From Anaerostipes hominis (ex Lee et al. 2021) (GTDB taxonomy: Bacteria > Bacillota > Clostridia > Lachnospirales > Lachnospiraceae), in NCBI RefSeq assembly GCF_002270485.1, contig NZ_NQOG01000022.1, positions 1 through 46,361 on the forward strand: a DNA stretch of 46,361 nt. Reading direction: 5' to 3'. This document shows positions 1 through 8,496 of the stretch, one piece after another (within the stretch, counting starts at the first letter, position 1; every line of letters begins with the position of its first letter). Below the pieces are notes generated by a model. It ran no database searches, was not told the DNA's origin, and saw nothing but the letters and a program-made list of their open reading frames with translations. Position numbers and translations under genes: made by a program.

Positions 1-49
<49 letters not shown>

Positions 50-229
50 TCTTGGATCTAAAAAGCGCTAGCTTTTTTATCCTTGTTTTACTGTGTCCTT
101 TTATAAAGAACGTTCGTGTATCTTTTTTAAAGATACTGAAAATCTCTTAGAATTTTCAAGGTTGTCTTATTGTTCAATTATCAAAGATCTGCTGTCGTTT
201 TTTGTCGTTCCTCTTGCGACAGCTATATT
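50..229 (-). other. rRNA operon leader region
   Basis: This is the transcribed leader between the rrn promoter and the 16S 5' end on the minus strand. It contains a CTTTGATAATTGAACAATAA stretch, similar to the short conserved pieces found in Firmicute rRNA leaders. I see no convincing protein-coding gene in it. Confidence 0.55.
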
Positions 230-258
230 AGAATATCATATTTATTTCTCTGTGTCAA
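230..258 (-). promoter_or_regulatory. rRNA operon promoter
   Basis: On the minus strand there is a perfect -35 box TTGACA (253-258), a 17-base spacer, and a -10 box TATTCT (230-235). They lie about 180 bases before the 16S start. This is a strong housekeeping-type promoter placed correctly to drive the rRNA operon. Confidence 0.8.
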
Positions 259-305
259 CAACTTTTTTCATTTTTTATAAGTTCTTTTTAAGAATTTATA
301 AAAAC

Positions 306-392
306 GGAGAAGGAGGGATTTGAACCCTCGCACCGCGCAAACGGTCTACACCCTTAGCAGGGGCGCCTCTTCAGCCACTTGAGTACTTCTCC
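306..392 (-). tRNA. tRNA-Ser (anticodon GCU)
   Basis: The minus strand folds as an 87-base class II tRNA. The acceptor stem is GGAGAAG with its complement at the 3' end, the anticodon loop CTGCTAA gives anticodon GCU, there is a long variable arm, and the T-loop is GGTTCAAATCC. The long variable arm and the anticodon identify it as serine tRNA reading AGC/AGU. CCA is not encoded. It lies directly upstream of the rRNA promoter in the same direction. Confidence 0.95.
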
Positions 393-446
393 AAAAGCGC
401 CTAAACAATTACGTTATGATACTGCGTCTTCATGTGACGCTTGAAT

Positions 447-475
447 ATATTATCAAACTCACAACTCTTTGTCAA
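447..475 (-). promoter_or_regulatory. promoter of tRNA-Ser
   Basis: On the minus strand there is a TTGACA -35 box (470-475), a 17-base spacer and a TAATAT -10 box (447-452), about 55 bases before the tRNA. The remaining bases between here and xylB (476-610) are AT-rich and I see no gene in them. Confidence 0.75.
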
Positions 476-610
476 TAGATTTTATGAAATAATTTAATAA
501 AAATTGGAATATAATTCTTTTCTACTATATATAGTAGTATCAGCATGTATTTTTCACAACTTCCAGATTTCCTGAATATGAGTTTTTATATTTCTAAGCT
601 CTTGTAAACT

Positions 611-652
611 GCTTTTCTCCACTGCTGAAAAGAACAAACAGCGGAGAAAAGT
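611..652 (-). terminator. hairpin at end of the xylulokinase operon
   Basis: An inverted repeat (612-624 with 639-651, arms CTTTTCTCCACTG and CAGCGGAGAAAAG, one mismatch) lies about 28 bases after the xylB stop. There is no strong T-run on the minus side, so it may be a weak or RNA-stabilising terminator. Confidence 0.55.
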
Positions 653-679
653 CTTATTTGCTGTACTGCTTTAAATGAT

Positions 680-2146
680 TTAGAGCATTGGGTAGAGGAA
701 TTTCAGACTCGGATAAATCTGCCTGAAAATCTTATATCGTTCTTCATACTTATTGACCAGCTCTGAATCGGGTTTTACTGTATCCACGACTTTCACCAGT
801 TTCTTCGCTGCCTCTTCCACGGAACTATACTCACCGCATCCAACTGCTGCAAGAATTGCTCCTCCATATCCAGGACCTTCTTCACTTTCTATAATATTAA
901 TTTCAAGATTCAGGACATTAGCCATGATTTTTCTCCAGAGCAGACTCTTTGCCCCTCCTCCGCAGATAGTTGTTTTCTTGATATCAATTCCCAGAGATTT
1001 TGCTATTCCCAGTGAGTCTTTCATTGCAAAAGCAACACCTTCCAGCACTGCCAGTGTCATATCCGATCTCTTTGTGTCCATAGACATGCCGATGAATGCC
1101 CCTCTGGCATCCGGATCATTATATGGGGAGCGTTCTCCCATCAAATATGGCAGGAAAAACACATGATTTTCTCCAAGCACCTGAAGAGACTCCTGCTCTT
1201 TTCCATACTCTTTTGTTCCAATGATATCTTCCATCCACCACTTATTGCAGGATGCAGCACTCAGCATACAGCCCATCAAATGAAAATGTCCGTCCGCATG
1301 GGCAAAAGAGTGAAGTGCATTATTTTTATCCACTCTGAAATTTTTGCTTGATATAAAAATAGTCCCTGATGTTCCCAGAGAAATATTGCATTTGCCGTCT
1401 CCCACGGTTCCTGTTCCGATGGCTGCTGCCGCATTGTCCCCTGCACCTGCTATAATTTTTACAGCTTCAGAAAGTCCCAATTCTTTTGCAGCTTCAGGCG
1501 TCACTGTGCCCACTGCTTCATAACTTTCATAAATATCTGCCATCTGTTCTCTCTTTATACCGCAGATATTCAACATTTCTTCCGACCAGCGTTTATGTTC
1601 CACATCAAACAGAAGCATTCCTGATGCATCTGAAACATCAGTACAAAATACACCTGACAGACGGTAGGCAAGATAATCCTTCGGCAGCATAATTTTATGA
1701 ATCTTGCTGAAATTCTCAGGCTCGTGTTTCTGCATCCATAAAATCTTAGGCGCGGTAAAACCTGCAAAAGCAATATTGGCAGTATACTGAGACAGTTTTT
1801 CTGTGCCCACCACTTCATTTAGAAACTTACATTCTTCTGATGTCCTGCCGTCATTCCACAGAATTGCGGGACGGATGACATTATCGTCTTTGTCCAGAAC
1901 GACCAGTCCATGCATCTGGCCTCCGAAGCTGATCCCCTTGATCTGATCTTTATCCACATCTCGGACCAATTCACGGATTCCATCCACAGCAGCATTCCAC
2001 CAGTCCACAGGATTCTGTTCCGACCACCCTGGTTTTGGGAATGAAATGGGATACTCTTTGGAAATAATCTTACAAATCTCACCCTGCCCGCTCATTAATA
2101 ATAGCTTCAGTGCAGAAGTCCCCAGGTCAAGTCCTATGTAATACAT
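680..2146 (-). CDS. xylB: xylulokinase-type FGGY carbohydrate kinase
   Basis: The protein has 488 aa, the usual length of D-xylulokinase, an enzyme that phosphorylates D-xylulose to D-xylulose 5-phosphate in the cytoplasm. The N-terminal GLDLGTSALKLL is the FGGY phosphate-binding motif (Asp7). QMHG at 77-80 is typical of XylB, and AGAGDNAAAAIG holds the expected catalytic base (Asp237). A C-terminal GGGAKS motif completes the FGGY fold. The start has a good AAAGGAG site 7 bases upstream. It is the last gene of a minus-strand run and lies 20 bases after a fucose/arabinose isomerase-like gene, which suggests that isomerase makes the ketose this kinase uses. Other ketopentose substrates are possible, since FGGY kinases vary. 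Confidence 0.88.
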   Translation of the reverse strand: MYYIGLDLGTSALKLLLMSGQGEICKIISKEYPISFPKPGWSEQNPVDWWNAAVDGIRELVRDVDKDQIKGISFGGQMHGLVVLDKDDNVIRPAILWNDGRTSEECKFLNEVVGTEKLSQYTANIAFAGFTAPKILWMQKHEPENFSKIHKIMLPKDYLAYRLSGVFCTDVSDASGMLLFDVEHKRWSEEMLNICGIKREQMADIYESYEAVGTVTPEAAKELGLSEAVKIIAGAGDNAAAAIGTGTVGDGKCNISLGTSGTIFISSKNFRVDKNNALHSFAHADGHFHLMGCMLSAASCNKWWMEDIIGTKEYGKEQESLQVLGENHVFFLPYLMGERSPYNDPDARGAFIGMSMDTKRSDMTLAVLEGVAFAMKDSLGIAKSLGIDIKKTTICGGGAKSLLWRKIMANVLNLEINIIESEEGPGYGGAILAAVGCGEYSSVEEAAKKLVKVVDTVKPDSELVNKYEERYKIFRQIYPSLKFLYPML

Positions 2147-2166
2147 CTTCCAACTCCTTTCCTCTA

Positions 2167-3642
2167 TTATGCAAATGGATTCTCGGAAGGATACAACATT
2201 CCCTTCGGCCGGTTAAAATCGAGTTCCGTCTGTTCCACCCCCAGATACCTAAATACCTCAAACAGAAGCTTTCCAAAATGTCCAAAAGCAACTGCTCCGT
2301 GATGCGGGAAATTCTTTTCTATAAGTACGTGACGGTAAAATCTTCCCATTTCCGGTATGGCAAAAACACCTATCCCTCCAAATGATCTTGTCCTCACCGG
2401 GAGTACTTCTCCCTGTGCGATATATGCTCTTAATTTTGAATCTGATGTACTCTGAAGCCGGTAAAATGTAATGTCTCCCGGTATGATATCACCTTCCAGC
2501 GTTCCCTGTGTAGATTCCTCGGGCAGCGTTCTCGTCATGATCAGCTGATTTTTCATTTCGCAGGAAGAGAGCTTTTCTGAAGCCGTATTTCCGCAGTGAA
2601 ATCCCATGAACACATCTCTGCGGCTGTATTCATAACTATCCCTGATTTCTGACTCATACATATCATCAGGTACTGTATTGTTAATATCCAGAAGAGTCAC
2701 AATATCCTGGCTGACTGCCATTCCGATAAATTCGCTCAGAGCTCCGTAAATGTCCACCTCACAGGACACCGGGATTCCCTTTGCCGTCAGCCTGCTGTTG
2801 ACATAGCATGGAACAAAGCCGAACTGAGTCTGAAAAGCAGGCCAGCACTTCCCTGCAATGGCCACATATTTCCTGGAACCCCTATGCTTATCGATCCAAT
2901 CCAGGAGGGTCAACTCATACTGTGCAAGTTTAGGCAGTATCTGAGGTTTTTTATTTCCCTCTCCCAGCTCCTTCTCCATGTCCTTTACCACATCCGGAAT
3001 CCTCTCATCACCCTCATGTGCCTTAAAAGACTCAAACAAATCCAGTTCAGAATTTTCTTCAATCTCGGCTCCCAGATTATAAAGCTGTTTGATCGGTGCG
3101 TTGCAGGCAAGGAAATCCTGTGGTCTCGGACCGAAAGAAATAATCTTTAAGTTACGCACGCCGATCACTGCCCTTGCCACCGGTACAAAGTCATGAATCA
3201 TGTCTGCCACTTCCTCGGCAGTCCCCACCGGATATTCCGGAATATAAGCCTTTACATTTCTAAGCTTTAAATTATAGCTGGCATTGAGCATACCACAGTA
3301 AGCATCACCCCGGTCATCGGTCAGCTTATTCTGTGTCTCTTCGGCTGCCGCCGCAAACATCACCGGCCCGTCGAATTCTTTAGCCAGTAATGTCTCAGCC
3401 GTCTCAGGTCCGAAATTTCCCAGGTAAACAACCAATGCGTTGCATCCTGCTTTTTTAAGCTCTTCAAGGGCTTTCTTCATGTCCAATTCATTTTCAATAC
3501 AAGTCTCACATTCAAAGATTTCCCCGTATTTCTCCCGATAGGCTTTTGCAGCAAGTTTTCTCCTGTTCTCGGACAGTGACATAGGGAAACAATCCCTGCT
3601 GACCGCTGCAATTCCTAAAACTACTTCTGGTATATTTTCCAT
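2167..3642 (-). CDS. L-fucose/L-arabinose isomerase family protein, copy 1
   Basis: The protein has 491 aa. It belongs by pattern to the L-fucose isomerase-related family (COG2407), which interconverts aldoses and ketoses with a divalent metal. It is about 100 aa shorter than E. coli FucI. Likely metal ligands are Glu295 in CEVDIYG, Asp319 in LLDINN and a His in the C-terminal HHGAVAFGHFG. The start has AGGAGGG 7 bases upstream. A close paralog lies at 4920-6404; by eye about three quarters of positions match, including the shared ending KGMLYP-ENPF. The gene sits between aldose 1-epimerase and xylulokinase, so a pentose or 6-deoxyhexose isomerase feeding XylB is the best inference. The actual substrate (xylose, D-arabinose, L-fucose or another) cannot be read from the sequence. 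Confidence 0.8.
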   Translation of the reverse strand: MENIPEVVLGIAAVSRDCFPMSLSENRRKLAAKAYREKYGEIFECETCIENELDMKKALEELKKAGCNALVVYLGNFGPETAETLLAKEFDGPVMFAAAAEETQNKLTDDRGDAYCGMLNASYNLKLRNVKAYIPEYPVGTAEEVADMIHDFVPVARAVIGVRNLKIISFGPRPQDFLACNAPIKQLYNLGAEIEENSELDLFESFKAHEGDERIPDVVKDMEKELGEGNKKPQILPKLAQYELTLLDWIDKHRGSRKYVAIAGKCWPAFQTQFGFVPCYVNSRLTAKGIPVSCEVDIYGALSEFIGMAVSQDIVTLLDINNTVPDDMYESEIRDSYEYSRRDVFMGFHCGNTASEKLSSCEMKNQLIMTRTLPEESTQGTLEGDIIPGDITFYRLQSTSDSKLRAYIAQGEVLPVRTRSFGGIGVFAIPEMGRFYRHVLIEKNFPHHGAVAFGHFGKLLFEVFRYLGVEQTELDFNRPKGMLYPSENPFA

Positions 3643-3730
3643 AAACGTCCCTCCTGGTCAATGGATTTAAGTAATTATGATATCTCTTTTATTTTACCAC
3701 TGTTATACCTAAAGAGCCACAAAAACAAAC

Positions 3731-4780
3731 CTATCGAATACCGAATGAATAAGTCGTCCGGTGACGGAAAATCTCTCCCTTTCTGAGAATGGGCTGAGGA
3801 AAATGAGAATAAGTAAGGCCTGAAGGAAAAAAGTGAGCTTCCAGGCAAAAACCATCACGTTTATGGTACACCGTCCCGTTCTTGCCCAAAGGCTCTCCAT
3901 GGATATGATTTCCGCTGTACAGCTGCATTCCGGGAAGGGTTGTCTCCACAATAAGACTTATCCCCGTTGTGCTGCACCATGCCCTGGCTGCTTCCCCATA
4001 GCTTTCCTTTTCTTTTGCAAGTACAAAGTTATGGTCATATCCGCAGCCGTATTCCAGCTGTTGATTTTCTTTGTTTATATCTTTCCCTATTTGTTTTTCT
4101 TCTCTGAAATCAAACGGGGTGCCCTCCACACTCATAATTTCCCCGGTGGGAACAGAATCCGCTGCTCCCGGAGTATAGAAATCGCTGTTGACTTTCAAAA
4201 AATGGTTTTGGATGTTACCCGCATCATGACCCGCAAGATTAAAATAAGCGTGATTGGTCAGATTAATGATTGTATCCTGATCGCAGACGGCGGTATAATC
4301 AATATGCAGTGTATGGTATTTTGTAAATGAATAAATAACACTGACTTGTAAACTGCCGGGATACCCCTCCTCCATGTGGGGAGTGAAAAGGGAAAAGATA
4401 ATCTTGTTATCCCGGCTCTCTCCTTTCCATAACTTCTTCTGAAAGCCCGAATTGCCTCCGTGCAGGTGATTGCATCCTTCGTTCGCACACAGCCTGTATT
4501 CTTTTTCGTTCAAAGTGAAAGATGCCCCTTTGATCCTGTTTGCATGTCTTCCAATAACCGATCCCATAAACATATCCTGCTGTTCATAATCCTTGACATT
4601 CTCATATCCCAAAACAACATCTGTCATCTTTCCGTCTTTGTCAGGAACCACACAGGATACGATACTGGCTCCGTAGTCGGTGGCGGAAAATGAACTTCCG
4701 TCTTTAAATGCAATTGTGTATAAATTTGCTTCCTCTCCCGCAGAAGTTGTGCCAAATGGCTGTATTCCTATTTTCTTCAT
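3731..4780 (-). CDS. galM: aldose 1-epimerase (mutarotase)
   Basis: The protein has 349 aa, the normal length for GalM, which interconverts alpha and beta anomers of aldoses. Visible family motifs are NRIKGASF, HLHGG, NLTNHAYFNLAG (catalytic His region), YDHNFVL, and FCLEAHFFP near the C-terminus carrying the expected catalytic Glu. I chose the ATG at 4780 because AAAGGA lies just upstream; a longer form beginning at a TTG (4816) lacks a comparable site. The gene lies between the two paralogous isomerases and probably supplies them with the right anomer of the imported sugar. Confidence 0.88.
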   Translation of the reverse strand: MKKIGIQPFGTTSAGEEANLYTIAFKDGSSFSATDYGASIVSCVVPDKDGKMTDVVLGYENVKDYEQQDMFMGSVIGRHANRIKGASFTLNEKEYRLCANEGCNHLHGGNSGFQKKLWKGESRDNKIIFSLFTPHMEEGYPGSLQVSVIYSFTKYHTLHIDYTAVCDQDTIINLTNHAYFNLAGHDAGNIQNHFLKVNSDFYTPGAADSVPTGEIMSVEGTPFDFREEKQIGKDINKENQQLEYGCGYDHNFVLAKEKESYGEAARAWCSTTGISLIVETTLPGMQLYSGNHIHGEPLGKNGTVYHKRDGFCLEAHFFPSGLTYSHFPQPILRKGEIFRHRTTYSFGIR

Positions 4781-4811
4781 AGTATATTCCTTTTCTGTGA
4801 AAAACAAATAT

Positions 4812-4886
4812 GACAAAGCCGTAAAACAAAATGTTCTGCGGCTTTATCCAAGTGCTGTTGGAAACAGACCTGGTTAGAGTCTGTCT
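4812..4886 (-). promoter_or_regulatory. two hairpins in the isomerase-galM spacer
   Basis: Two stem-loops lie in the 139-base gap: arms AAAGCCG (4815-4821) with CGGCTTT (4839-4845), and ACAGAC (4864-4869) with GTCTGT (4879-4884). Neither is followed by a clear T-run on the minus strand, so they may act in RNA processing or stability rather than as a full terminator. Confidence 0.4.
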
Positions 4887-4919
4887 CCGTCTAAGAAGGA
4901 GTAAAAAGTTACTTTTACT

Positions 4920-6404
4920 TTATGAAAAAGGATTTTCCGTCGGATATAACATACCCTTCGGCTGGTTGAATCCTATTTCACCGACATCCACACCGATGTA
5001 CTTGAACACTTCATATAATGTTTTTCCAAAGTGTCCGAAAGCGACTGCCCCGTGATGCGGGTAGTTCTTCTCAATCAGTACATGGCGGTAAAATCTTCCC
5101 ATCTCTGGGATGGCAAACACTCCGATGGATCCAAAGGATTTTGTTGCTACCGGAAGAACTTCTCCCTGTGCCACATAGGCCCTTAATTTTGTGTCTGCCG
5201 TGCTCTGTAAACGGAAGAATGTAATATCTCCCGGTGTGATATCTCCTTCCAGGGTTCCCTGAGTCACTTCCTCCGGCAGTGTCCTTGCCATGATCTTCTG
5301 ATATTTCATCTCGCAGAAGGACAGCTTGCTCTTTGCAGTGTTCCCACAGTGGAATCCCATGAAGGTATCTTTCTGTGTATAGTCAAATGTTCCTTTGATA
5401 TCTTCTTCATACATATCGGCAGGAACAGAATTGTTAATGTCAAGAAGCGTTACCGCGTCTTCACTTACCGCAGTTCCGATAAACTCACTTAGCGCTCCGT
5501 AGATATCCACCTCACATGACACAGGGATTCCCTGGGCAGTAAGACGGCTGTTTACGTAGCATGGAACAAAACCGAATTGGGTCTGGAATGCCGGCCAGCA
5601 TTTGCCCGCGATGGCAACATATTTCCTGTAGCCTCTGTGCTCTTCCACCCAGTCTTTCAATGTCAGTTCATACTGGGCAAGCTTTGCCAGAATTTCAGGC
5701 TTCTTATTTCCCTGACCCAGTTCTTCTTCCATTTCTTTTATTATAGAAGGAATCCGTTCATCATCTTTATGATTGTTGAACGCCTCGAACAGATCCAGCT
5801 CTGAGTTTTCTTCAATTTCGATGCCCAGATCATATAATGGCTTGATCGGTGCATTGCAGGCCAGGAAGTTCAGTGGTCTTGGACCGAAAGAAATAATCTT
5901 AAGCTCACTCAGTGCTTTTACCGCTCTCGCGATCGGTACAAATTCATGGATCATATCCGCACATTCCTGCGCAGTTCCAACCGGATATTCCGGGATGTAT
6001 GCCTTAATATTCCGAAGCTTTAAGTTATAACTTGCATTCAGCATTCCGCAGTAGGCATCTCCCCGTCCGTCCAGCAGATTGTTTCCGCTTTCCTCAGCCG
6101 CCGCAACGAACATTTTTGGTCCGTCGAAATGTTTGGCGAGAAGTGTCTCTGAGATCTCCGGTCCGAAGTTTCCGAGATATACTGCCAGCGCGTTGCACCC
6201 TGCCTTTTTGATATCCTCCAGTGCCTGCACCATATGGATCTCGCTCTCTACGATGCAGACCGGACATTCATAGATGTCTTCTTCCCCATATTTTTCTTTA
6301 TAAGCTTTCACTAAAGCTTCTCTCCTGGAAACGGAAAGGCTTTCCGGGAAGCAGTCACGGCTGACTGCTACGATCCCGATTTTTACTTTCGGCATGTTAT
6401 TCAT
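4920..6404 (-). CDS. L-fucose/L-arabinose isomerase family protein, copy 2
   Basis: The protein has 494 aa and is a close paralog of the gene at 2167-3642, with the same family motifs: CEVDIYGALSEF, LLDINN and HHGAVAFGHFGK with the presumed metal-binding Glu, Asp and His. An AGGAGGT site precedes the ATG. It follows the second ABC permease by 14 bases, so it is the first enzyme gene after the transporter and is probably co-transcribed with it. Both copies appear full length, so both may be active. They could have different substrates, form a hetero-oligomer, or be a recent redundant duplication. Confidence 0.8.
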   Translation of the reverse strand: MNNMPKVKIGIVAVSRDCFPESLSVSRREALVKAYKEKYGEEDIYECPVCIVESEIHMVQALEDIKKAGCNALAVYLGNFGPEISETLLAKHFDGPKMFVAAAEESGNNLLDGRGDAYCGMLNASYNLKLRNIKAYIPEYPVGTAQECADMIHEFVPIARAVKALSELKIISFGPRPLNFLACNAPIKPLYDLGIEIEENSELDLFEAFNNHKDDERIPSIIKEMEEELGQGNKKPEILAKLAQYELTLKDWVEEHRGYRKYVAIAGKCWPAFQTQFGFVPCYVNSRLTAQGIPVSCEVDIYGALSEFIGTAVSEDAVTLLDINNSVPADMYEEDIKGTFDYTQKDTFMGFHCGNTAKSKLSFCEMKYQKIMARTLPEEVTQGTLEGDITPGDITFFRLQSTADTKLRAYVAQGEVLPVATKSFGSIGVFAIPEMGRFYRHVLIEKNYPHHGAVAFGHFGKTLYEVFKYIGVDVGEIGFNQPKGMLYPTENPFS

Positions 6405-6418
6405 TTTCCTACCTCCTG

Positions 6419-7456
6419 CTAATCTTCACTTTGGGCCAGCCGTTTTTCACGGATGGATTTAAATACGCTCTGTAAGATGACGAAGAAGCAAAGCAGGGCT
6501 GCAATGGCAATCCTCGTCCACCAGGATGACAATGTACCCTGGAATGTGATGATCGTTTCAATGATACCTTTGATCAGAGATCCGAAAAGTGAACCGATAA
6601 CAGTTCCTACACCTCCGGTCAGCAGTGTTCCTCCGATGACAGCTGCCGCAATGGCATCCATCTCGAATCCGCGGGCCTGCTCTACAAATCCTCCGCAGGA
6701 GTTTAAGCAGAAAGCAAAACCGGCCAGGGATGCTAAAAATCCGTTTAATACATAAACCTTTAATTTTGTTGTTCTCGGATTCAGTCCCATGAGCAGTGCA
6801 GACTGTTCATTTCCACCCACGGCAAATACTGCACGTCCGAACTTTGTAAACTTCAATAGTGCAAATGCAATTGCCACAACCAGGAGTGCGATAACAACGC
6901 TCAGGTAAATATATGGGTGCATTGCGATTCCTCTGTTGTTATAGTAAGTGATAAAGCTTAAGTAAATTTTATTATTTGCAAGGTTTAAGAACGTCTCATT
7001 TTTAATACTGATCATGTCAGAACTGATCACGGCGGTCAAACCTCTGGCAAAGAACATACCTCCCAGTGTTACGATGAAAGGCTGAATTTTTAAATATGCT
7101 ACCAGGAATCCCTGTACCAGACCGAATATAATTCCAAATGCCAGCACTAAGACGATTGCCAGCCCTGCGCTCATATGTTTGATCTCCATCATCCATGCAA
7201 GCATCATACATACAACGCCGATGACAGAACCTATGGAAATATCAATCCCTCCAGTGATAAGGACAAAGGTCATGCCGACTGCTGCAATGATCAGCCCTGC
7301 GTTGCTGATAAACAGGTTTAAAAATACCTGAGGACTTGTGAAGTTACGGTCACCATAGGCGATGGCTCCTGCGATATACAAGATGAAGAACAGCACGATG
7401 GTGACAAACAGCAGGAAACCATTCCCGCGCAGTTTGCTCTTGATTTTCTCTATCAT
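6419..7456 (-). CDS. sugar ABC transporter permease (CUT2/ribose type), second
   Basis: The 345 aa membrane protein belongs to the RbsC/YjfF branch of ABC permeases. It has many hydrophobic helices, starting with LLFVTIVLFFILYIAGAIAY. The conserved GMTFVLITGGIDISIGSVIG, and GGTLLTGGVGTVIGSLFG near the C-terminus, are typical of ribose-type permeases. It overlaps the upstream permease gene by 4 bases, suggesting translational coupling and a heterodimeric channel. The pair resembles YtfT/YjfF of the E. coli galactofuranose importer and related furanose importers, but the sugar here is not proven. Confidence 0.88.
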   Translation of the reverse strand: MIEKIKSKLRGNGFLLFVTIVLFFILYIAGAIAYGDRNFTSPQVFLNLFISNAGLIIAAVGMTFVLITGGIDISIGSVIGVVCMMLAWMMEIKHMSAGLAIVLVLAFGIIFGLVQGFLVAYLKIQPFIVTLGGMFFARGLTAVISSDMISIKNETFLNLANNKIYLSFITYYNNRGIAMHPYIYLSVVIALLVVAIAFALLKFTKFGRAVFAVGGNEQSALLMGLNPRTTKLKVYVLNGFLASLAGFAFCLNSCGGFVEQARGFEMDAIAAAVIGGTLLTGGVGTVIGSLFGSLIKGIIETIITFQGTLSSWWTRIAIAALLCFFVILQSVFKSIREKRLAQSED

Positions 7457-8496
7457 GATGCCACCTTCTCTCCAGCAGCTTTCGCCGCTCTTTTTGCTTT
7501 GTATCGATTCATAAATTTCTTGAATTCCGGAGACTGCAGTGTCACAATAATGATAACTACGATCGCCTTATAAAGCGGAAGCTGATCTCCGGTTACTTTC
7601 AGTGCATAGAGTGTCGTTGACAATGCCTGGATCGTGATCGCTCCGATGACACTTCCTCCAAGAGAAAACTTTCCTCCTGCCAGTGAGTTTCCTCCAAGGG
7701 CTACTGCAAGGATTGCATCCAATTCCATCAGATTACCTACGTTATTGGCATCAATGGATGAGATTCTTGATGTAGCGATCATACCTGCGATTCCTGCACA
7801 GAGTCCGCAGGCTGCATATGTCAGCCAGATGATCCTGTTGGAATTCAGTCCGAACAGACGGCTGGCTTTCGGGTTAATACCGACACTTTCAACATATAAT
7901 TTTGTCGCTGTTCTGTTTAAGAATAAACTTACAAGCACTACCACAATAATTGCTACAAGAATCGGGGTCGGCACCGGAATATGCGGAAGAAATCCTCCTA
8001 AATATTTAAAGTTCGGCACTTTGATGTATAAAATATTTCCTCCGGTGATCAGCTGTGCCATACCGCGCCCGGCAGTAAACAGTATCAGTGTGGCCACCAT
8101 GGGCTGTATTTTCATTTTTGCTACCAGGAATCCATTCCACATTCCGCATACGATTGAGACAAGAAGTCCGGCCAGGATTGCAAGAATCCACGGCATATTA
8201 TATGTATTTCCTGTTCCCAGAAGATATACAGATACACCTCCTGCCAAAGCCATTGTAGCACCGACGGAAATATCGGTTCCTGCACTGGATGCCACACAGA
8301 GAGTCATCCCGACTGCCAAAATGATCAGCTCACTGGATCTGTTGAATATGTCTACCAGATATCCGTATAACACACCGTTGTTCACTGAAATCTTAAAGAA
8401 TGACGGTGATTTAATAAAGTTAAACAGCAGTACGAGAAACAGACATACAAGAGGCCAAAACAGGCGGCAGGTTGTCAATTTTTTCAACTTATCCAT
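7453..8496 (-). CDS. sugar ABC transporter permease (CUT2/ribose type), first
   Basis: The 347 aa polytopic membrane protein belongs to the RbsC/YtfT branch. Motifs include GMTLCVASSAGTDISVGATM and ALGGNSLAGGKFSLGGSVIG. A basic C-terminal tail (KFMNRYKAKRAAKAAGEK) probably faces the cytoplasm. Its ATG overlaps the stop of the ATPase gene by one base, and its end overlaps the next permease by 4 bases, so all three are one translational unit. It should form the membrane channel together with the second permease. Confidence 0.88.
   Translation of the reverse strand: MDKLKKLTTCRLFWPLVCLFLVLLFNFIKSPSFFKISVNNGVLYGYLVDIFNRSSELIILAVGMTLCVASSAGTDISVGATMALAGGVSVYLLGTGNTYNMPWILAILAGLLVSIVCGMWNGFLVAKMKIQPMVATLILFTAGRGMAQLITGGNILYIKVPNFKYLGGFLPHIPVPTPILVAIIVVVLVSLFLNRTATKLYVESVGINPKASRLFGLNSNRIIWLTYAACGLCAGIAGMIATSRISSIDANNVGNLMELDAILAVALGGNSLAGGKFSLGGSVIGAITIQALSTTLYALKVTGDQLPLYKAIVVIIIVTLQSPEFKKFMNRYKAKRAAKAAGEKVAS

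Noticed and set aside
93-323. 76-residue open frame in the rRNA leader region
   Set aside because: It overlaps the rRNA promoter, leader and tRNA end and encodes an AT-driven Phe-rich sequence without a ribosome site.
2167-6404. Composite transposon bounded by the two isomerase copies
   Set aside because: The repeats are diverged, full-length coding genes in one operon with no transposase or terminal repeats; simple gene duplication is enough.
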